Assembly (NCBI GenBank): GCA_029881615.1
Contig: JAOUMF010000030.1
Span: 1-10,750 of the forward strand
Direction: 5' to 3'
Length of the DNA stretch: 10,750 nt
Source: Alphaproteobacteria bacterium
GTDB lineage: Bacteria > Pseudomonadota > Alphaproteobacteria > UBA8366 > JADFVY01
Each line of letters opens with the position of its first letter. Positions within the stretch are counted from its first letter, which is position 1. This document shows positions 7,554 to 10,750 of the stretch, piece by piece. The notes under the pieces were generated by a model. That model worked only from the letters and a program-made list of their open reading frames with translations. It did no database searches and was not told where the DNA came from. Both the position numbers and the translations under genes were made by a program.

Positions 7554-8132
7554 CTAATTCGCCAGCAATTCAACATTGACGCCGACCGTAATCGCGCCAA
7601 TCGCATCGCCGCTTTCGGGATCGATAATCGAAATACTGACCTGCGCCTGATAGGTCTGGGTCGACTCGTCGAATTCAACTTCATCGATAAACATGCCGTC
7701 GGGGCCGGCCAGGAAGGTCTTCTGCCATTTGGCTTCGTCGCCCTGCCAGTAATCGGAAGTTACGTCGCTCTGCGCGACATTAAGTCCCTTGTTGTCCATC
7801 ACGAAAATTTCCGTAAACAGACCTTCCCCGCCATTCCTGTATTCGACGAGCTTTTTCGAGGCCGGCCGTCCGAGCAATTCATTGATCATGGGCTTCGAAC
7901 TGGCACCGGTTTGCGCGCGCCATTTCTTGTCCAACGCATCAATATCGGCCTGGGAGAGGCCAGCATGCTTGTCGTTTTGGGCCTTCACCGCGGCAACAAT
8001 AGTGGAATTGGTGGTCCAGCCCTTGATCTGCTGGTTGACCAGTTCGCGGACTGGTCCCTCATGCTCGCCAGCCGCATAGGCCGCGGGCGCCAGAAATACA
8101 AAGGCCAGAGCTGCAATAACGATCTTTTTCAT
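7554..8132 (-). CDS. Secreted PDC/Cache-type sensor domain protein
   Basis: The 192-residue product has a clear signal peptide (KK, hydrophobic core, AYA cleavage after residue 20) and no later membrane segment, so it should be a soluble periplasmic protein. The mature part begins with a long helix (about 24-60), followed by an alpha/beta core (about 95-190) with TEIFVMDNKGLNVAQSDVTS, DYWQGDEAKWQ and IDPESGDAIGAITVGVNVE. These are characteristic of the PAS-like Cache/PDC fold found in chemoreceptors and sensor kinases, here without any signalling domain. GAGGAAG lies six bases before the ATG. It is the upstream member of a probable operon with a chemoreceptor, so it could be a ligand-binding accessory protein for that receptor. 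That role is inferred from context. The gene is divergent from the sarcosine oxidase operon. Confidence 0.85.
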   Translation of the reverse strand: MKKIVIAALAFVFLAPAAYAAGEHEGPVRELVNQQIKGWTTNSTIVAAVKAQNDKHAGLSQADIDALDKKWRAQTGASSKPMINELLGRPASKKLVEYRNGGEGLFTEIFVMDNKGLNVAQSDVTSDYWQGDEAKWQKTFLAGPDGMFIDEVEFDESTQTYQAQVSISIIDPESGDAIGAITVGVNVELLAN

Positions 8133-8156
8133 GGGTCACTTCCTCACTTGCGATGT

Positions 8157-8171
8157 CGAGCGTCGCGCTCG
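8157..8171. promoter_or_regulatory. Short inverted repeat in the leader of the sensor gene
   Basis: CGAGCG-TCG-CGCTCG is a perfect six-base inverted repeat with a three-base centre, 25 bases upstream of the sensor gene ATG. It could be an operator or a small mRNA hairpin near the ribosome site. A GC-rich region makes chance likely enough that I hold it lightly. Confidence 0.25.
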
Positions 8172-8224
8172 TATGTTTAACCGTGACGCGGTCAGTTTCC
8201 CGGCTTGAATATTTTTTTCCCGGG

Positions 8225-8272
8225 CGCATGAACTGATCAACCATGCGGACCTTGACAACCTTAGTTAAATGG
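8225..8272 (+). promoter_or_regulatory. Operator candidate sharing a 31-base block with the regulator promoter
   Basis: A perfect inverted repeat, CGCATG-N11-CATGCG (8225-8247), lies four bases upstream of a perfect TTGACA (8252-8257), followed by GTTAA (8264-8268). Block 8242-8272 matches 21 of 31 positions of the block upstream of the AraC-type regulator, without gaps. As there, no convincing -10 hexamer follows TTGACA. The site could act on soxB (about 370 bases downstream) or on the sensor-chemoreceptor pair (about 95-140 bases from its ATG, on the other strand). Confidence 0.45.
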
Positions 8273-8367
8273 AAAACCCGCTAACAACAGGTTAATTTCA
8301 CGCTTTTGTTCCATTAATTCTCATCATTTTTCATTAAATCATCGAATCGGGCTGGCGGCTTTATCAA

Positions 8368-8390
8368 AACCGTCTTTGCAATTGACGGTT
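8368..8390. repeat. Seven-base-pair hairpin between the sensor gene and soxB
   Basis: AACCGTC (8368-8374) and GACGGTT (8384-8390) are a perfect inverted repeat around a nine-base loop. On the minus strand the stem runs into TTTTG, so it might be a weak terminator for transcription in that direction; on the plus strand it would be a leader hairpin. Purpose unknown. Confidence 0.4.
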
Positions 8391-8638
8391 GCCGTAATTT
8401 TGCGCGGCCCACTCCCAGATGATCCCGGCGCGACTTTCCCTTTGCCCAATCCCGGCACGGTGGCCCGGGCGATCCAACGCCAAAGCGATCTCGAATTCGA
8501 CACGTCGCCGGATCGGGATTTCCTGTCGCCCACAGGCTTGATAGTCTTGCCCGCCGGCCCTACGGATTGGCCAACTCGGCTTGCGCCCGCGCGGCCCCTG
8601 CCGCATTGTTGTGGCGCAGCTGGAAGGGAGACCTGTCA

Positions 8639-9889
8639 ATGGCGAAATATTCGGTTTTCAGCCTGGCGCGCAATGCGCTGAGCTATCATGAAAATTGGCA
8701 GCGCGCCTGGCGCAGCCCCGCGCCGAAACCGGAATACGATATTCTGGTGATCGGTGGCGGTGGGCACGGCCTTGCAACGGCCCATTATCTGGCGAAGGAA
8801 CACGGCATCAACAATGTCGCCGTGATCGAGAAAGGCTGGCTGGGTGGCGGCAATACCGGGCGCAACACCACGATCGTGCGGTCCAACTATCTGTGGGACG
8901 AAAGCGCCGCCATTTACGAACATTCGCTGAAATTATGGGAAGGCCTGTCGCAGGATCTGAATTTCAATGTAATGTTCAGCCAGCGCGGCGTGATGAACCT
9001 GGCGCATAACCTGCATGACTGGCGCGAACTGAACCGTCGCGTCCATGCAAACCGGCTGCACGGTATCGATTCGGAAATCCTCACCGCCGCCCAGGTAAAG
9101 GCCGAGGCACCGATCTTCAACGTTTCGCCGAACTCGCGCTATCCCATCATGGGCGCCTCGATACAACGGCGCGGCGGCACCGCGCGCCACGACGCCGTGG
9201 CCTGGGGATATGCCCGCGCCGCCGACCAGCGTGGCGTCGATATCATCCAGAATTGCGAAGTCACCGGTTTCGTCATCAACAACGGCAAGATCGAAGGCGT
9301 CGAGACCACGCGCGGCCGGATCAACGCGAAACGAGTGGGCGTCGCGGTCGCGGGAAATTCCTCGGTGCTGGCCGATATGGCCGGGTTCCGCATGCCGGTG
9401 GAAAGCAATCCGCTGCAGGCGCTGGTATCCGATCCCATCAAGCCGGTGCTGGATTGCGTCGTGATGTCCAGTGCCGTGCATGTTTATGTCAGCCAGTCCG
9501 ACAAGGGCGAGTTTGTTATTGGCGCGGGATCGGACCTGCATGTCTCATACTCGCAGCGCGGCAGTTTCGATATCATCGAAGGCATTATGGGCGCGCTGTG
9601 CGAACTGGTACCCATGGTCTCGCGAATGAAGATGATGCGCCAATGGGGCGGCATCGTCGACGTGACACCGGATCGCAGCCCGATCATCGGCAAGACGCCG
9701 GTGGAAGGCCTGTTCATCAATTGCGGCTGGGGCACCGGCGGCTTCAAGGGGACGCCAGGGTCGGGACACGCCTTCGCGGCAACGCTGGCCGCCGGAGAGC
9801 CGAACGACAAGGCCGGCCCGTTCTCACTGGACCGGTTCCGCACCGGTTTCCTGATCGACGAAGCCGGCGCCGCCGCCGTCGCGCATTAA
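8639..9889 (+). CDS. soxB: Sarcosine oxidase, beta subunit
   Basis: This is the flavin subunit of heterotetrameric sarcosine oxidase, which demethylates sarcosine to glycine with oxygen, giving hydrogen peroxide and a one-carbon unit passed to tetrahydrofolate. The 416-residue length is usual for SoxB. The FAD-binding dinucleotide motif GGGGHG is at 39-44, with the ribose-binding Glu at E64 and the [14 protein letters not shown] segment following. H184 in [11 protein letters not shown] corresponds to the histidine that carries covalent FMN in the corynebacterial and Stenotrophomonas enzymes. The C-terminal [14 protein letters not shown] segment is also typical. An in-frame frame opening at 8567 is longer, but the ATG at 8639 fits the family N-terminus and has GGAAGGGAG eight bases upstream. 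It is the first gene of a soxBDA(G) operon, with 15 bases between its stop and soxD. Confidence 0.97.
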   Translation: MAKYSVFSLARNALSYHENWQRAWRSPAPKPEYDILVIGGGGHGLATAHYLAKEHGINNVAVIEKGWLGGGNTGRNTTIVRSNYLWDESAAIYEHSLKLWEGLSQDLNFNVMFSQRGVMNLAHNLHDWRELNRRVHANRLHGIDSEILTAAQVKAEAPIFNVSPNSRYPIMGASIQRRGGTARHDAVAWGYARAADQRGVDIIQNCEVTGFVINNGKIEGVETTRGRINAKRVGVAVAGNSSVLADMAGFRMPVESNPLQALVSDPIKPVLDCVVMSSAVHVYVSQSDKGEFVIGAGSDLHVSYSQRGSFDIIEGIMGALCELVPMVSRMKMMRQWGGIVDVTPDRSPIIGKTPVEGLFINCGWGTGGFKGTPGSGHAFAATLAAGEPNDKAGPFSLDRFRTGFLIDEAGAAAVAH

Positions 9890-9904
9890 GGGGGAGACTG
9901 ACAA

Positions 9905-10186
9905 ATGTTCCTGATCGATTGCCCTTATTGCGGAACCCGGCAGCAAACCGAGTTCCACTGCCATGGCGAAGCCCATATCGCGCGGCCAAAAGACCCCGAT
10001 GCAGTCTCGGACGCGGAATGGGCGGATTATATGTTCAATCGCTCCAACACGAAGGGCGTGTTTTACGAACGCTGGGTCCATAACCATGGCTGCCGCCGCT
10101 GGTTCAACGTCGCGCGCGACACGGTCAGCGACCGGATTCTCGCGGTCTATCGCATGGGCGAACAGCCCCCGAAGGTGAAGTCATGA
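9905..10186 (+). CDS. soxD: Sarcosine oxidase, delta subunit
   Basis: The 93-residue product is the small zinc-binding subunit of heterotetrameric sarcosine oxidase. All four residues that bind zinc in the known enzyme structure appear at the same numbers: C6 and C9 in CPYCG, and H59 and C63 in VHNHGCRRWF. Zinc has a structural role at the subunit interface. The start has GGGGGAG about eight bases upstream. The gene overlaps soxA by four bases (ATGA), which indicates translational coupling. Length and position are canonical, and no oddity is seen. Confidence 0.96.
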   Translation: MFLIDCPYCGTRQQTEFHCHGEAHIARPKDPDAVSDAEWADYMFNRSNTKGVFYERWVHNHGCRRWFNVARDTVSDRILAVYRMGEQPPKVKS

Positions 10187-10750
10187 CCCAGAAATTTCGC
10201 TTGGCCGAAGGCGGCCGCATCAACCGCGACCGCCCCGTGCGATTCAATTTCGATGGAATAACATGGCAAGGTTACGAGGGTGACACGCTGGCGTCCGCGC
10301 TGCTGGCGAACGGCGCGCATCTGGTCGGGCGCAGCTTCAAATATCACCGTCCGCGCGGCATCCTGTCCGCCGGCGCGGAAGAACCCAACGCGCTGGTGCA
10401 GCTGCGCGAAGGCGCCCGTACGGAACCCAACATGCGCGCCCCGCAGGTGGAGCTTTTCGACGGGCTGACAGCCGAAAGCCAGAACCGTTGGCCTTCCCTG
10501 GAATTCGACGTCTGGGCGATCAACAGCCTGTTCTCGCGGTTTTTGCCATCGGGCTTCTACTACAAGACCTTCATGTGGCCCGCGAGCTTCTGGATGTTCT
10601 ACGAGAAGTTCATCCGCGCCGCCACCGGACTGGGCAAGGGACCGACTGAGGCGGATCCGGATCGCTACGAACAACGTCATCAATGGTGCGATGTACTGAT
10701 AGCGGGCGGCGGACCGGCCGGGTTGATGGCGGCGCTGGCCGCGGGAAGAT
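10183..10750 (+). CDS. soxA: Sarcosine oxidase, alpha subunit, 5' part (3' end outside window)
   Basis: The reading frame starts at the ATG overlapping the soxD stop and stays open for 189 codons to the window end; full SoxA has close to 1000 residues. The N-terminal part (RPVRFNFDG, then GDTLASALLANGAHLVGRSF, KYHRPRGILSAG, EEPNALVQL) is the ferredoxin-like Fer2_4 domain found at the SoxA N-terminus, which lacks iron-sulfur cysteines. It is followed by DVLIAGGGPAGL near residues 170-181, the start of the pyridine-nucleotide-disulfide-oxidoreductase-like domain that holds NAD+ in this subunit. The folate-binding GcvT-like C-terminal half, where the one-carbon unit is transferred, lies outside the window, as does soxG if present. 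The assignment is very secure although the gene is partial. Confidence 0.97.
   Translation, partial: MTQKFRLAEGGRINRDRPVRFNFDGITWQGYEGDTLASALLANGAHLVGRSFKYHRPRGILSAGAEEPNALVQLREGARTEPNMRAPQVELFDGLTAESQNRWPSLEFDVWAINSLFSRFLPSGFYYKTFMWPASFWMFYEKFIRAATGLGKGPTEADPDRYEQRHQWCDVLIAGGGPAGLMAALAAGR

Larger units (their letters stand above)
8133..8638. other. 506-base divergent intergenic region between sensor gene and soxB
   Basis: No gene is supported here. Overlapping open frames of 60-100 residues exist on both strands at 8339-8681, but they lack family signatures, and the plus-strand one runs out of frame into soxB. From the left the region holds a short inverted repeat, an inverted repeat with a TTGACA/GTTAA block (8225-8272), a very AT-rich stretch (8281-8345), a hairpin (8368-8390), then GC-rich sequence up to the soxB ribosome site. 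The stretch from the TTGACA block to soxB would make a leader of about 350 bases, long for this operon. I recognise no riboswitch. Confidence 0.7.

Noticed and set aside
8153..8179. TAAA-N15-CTCGACAT on the minus strand as a sigma-28 promoter for the sensor gene
   Set aside because: Spacing is right, but the -10 matches only 4 of 8 positions.
8560..8638. Possible glycine riboswitch before soxB
   Set aside because: The conserved paired-aptamer segments are not visible. The GGAAGGGAG here is simply the ribosome site.
8339..8681. Small open frames in the sensor/soxB intergenic region, on both strands
   Set aside because: None has a family signature or a good ribosome site. The plus-strand one overlaps soxB in another frame. 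A decayed gene cannot be excluded, but nothing supports one.

Overview
The window looks like the chromosome of a motile alphaproteobacterium, possibly Rhodospirillales-like. Codon use is GC-rich, intergenic stretches are AT-rich, a DUF1491-type gene (essentially alphaproteobacterial) is present, and the two chemoreceptors have signalling domains of the type common in that class. The genus cannot be fixed from the sequence alone.

Layout, left to right. (1) The 3' two thirds of a short-chain dehydrogenase/reductase gene, cut by the window edge (+). (2) A chemoreceptor gene with an unusually small periplasmic loop (+). It is preceded by an intergenic region with a sigma-28-like promoter candidate and three CAATAAC-type half-sites. 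(3) A 631-residue exported protein of no family I recognise (+), with a zincin HExxH motif, a calcium-loop motif of the thrombospondin-3 kind and many cysteines. (4) A convergent minus-strand pair: a DUF1491-like gene with a TTG start, and upstream of it a GlxA/GbdR-type AraC-family regulator. (5) A strong intrinsic terminator, then a minus-strand pair of a secreted Cache/PDC-type sensor protein followed by a full chemoreceptor. (6) A 506-base divergent intergenic region. (7) The start of a heterotetrameric sarcosine oxidase operon, soxB-soxD-soxA (+), with soxA running off the window.

How the genes may work together. Sarcosine oxidase demethylates sarcosine, the last step of glycine betaine/dimethylglycine breakdown. 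Regulators of the DJ-1/PfpI-AraC type commonly control that pathway. The regulator gene and the sensor/chemoreceptor pair lie beside the sox operon. The regulator promoter region and the sox/sensor intergenic region share a 31-base block with 21 identical positions: CATG, a six-base gap, TTGACAA, a five-base gap, GTTAA, a two-base gap, GG. In both places the block overlaps a CATG-containing inverted repeat. My main hypothesis is that this is the binding site of the regulator and that it links methylamine catabolism with a chemosensory pair. This is inference from sequence pattern and gene order only.

Ordinary content: the SDR, the DUF1491-like gene and the sox genes look intact and canonical. 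I saw no RNA genes, insertion sequences, CRISPR arrays or prophage genes.
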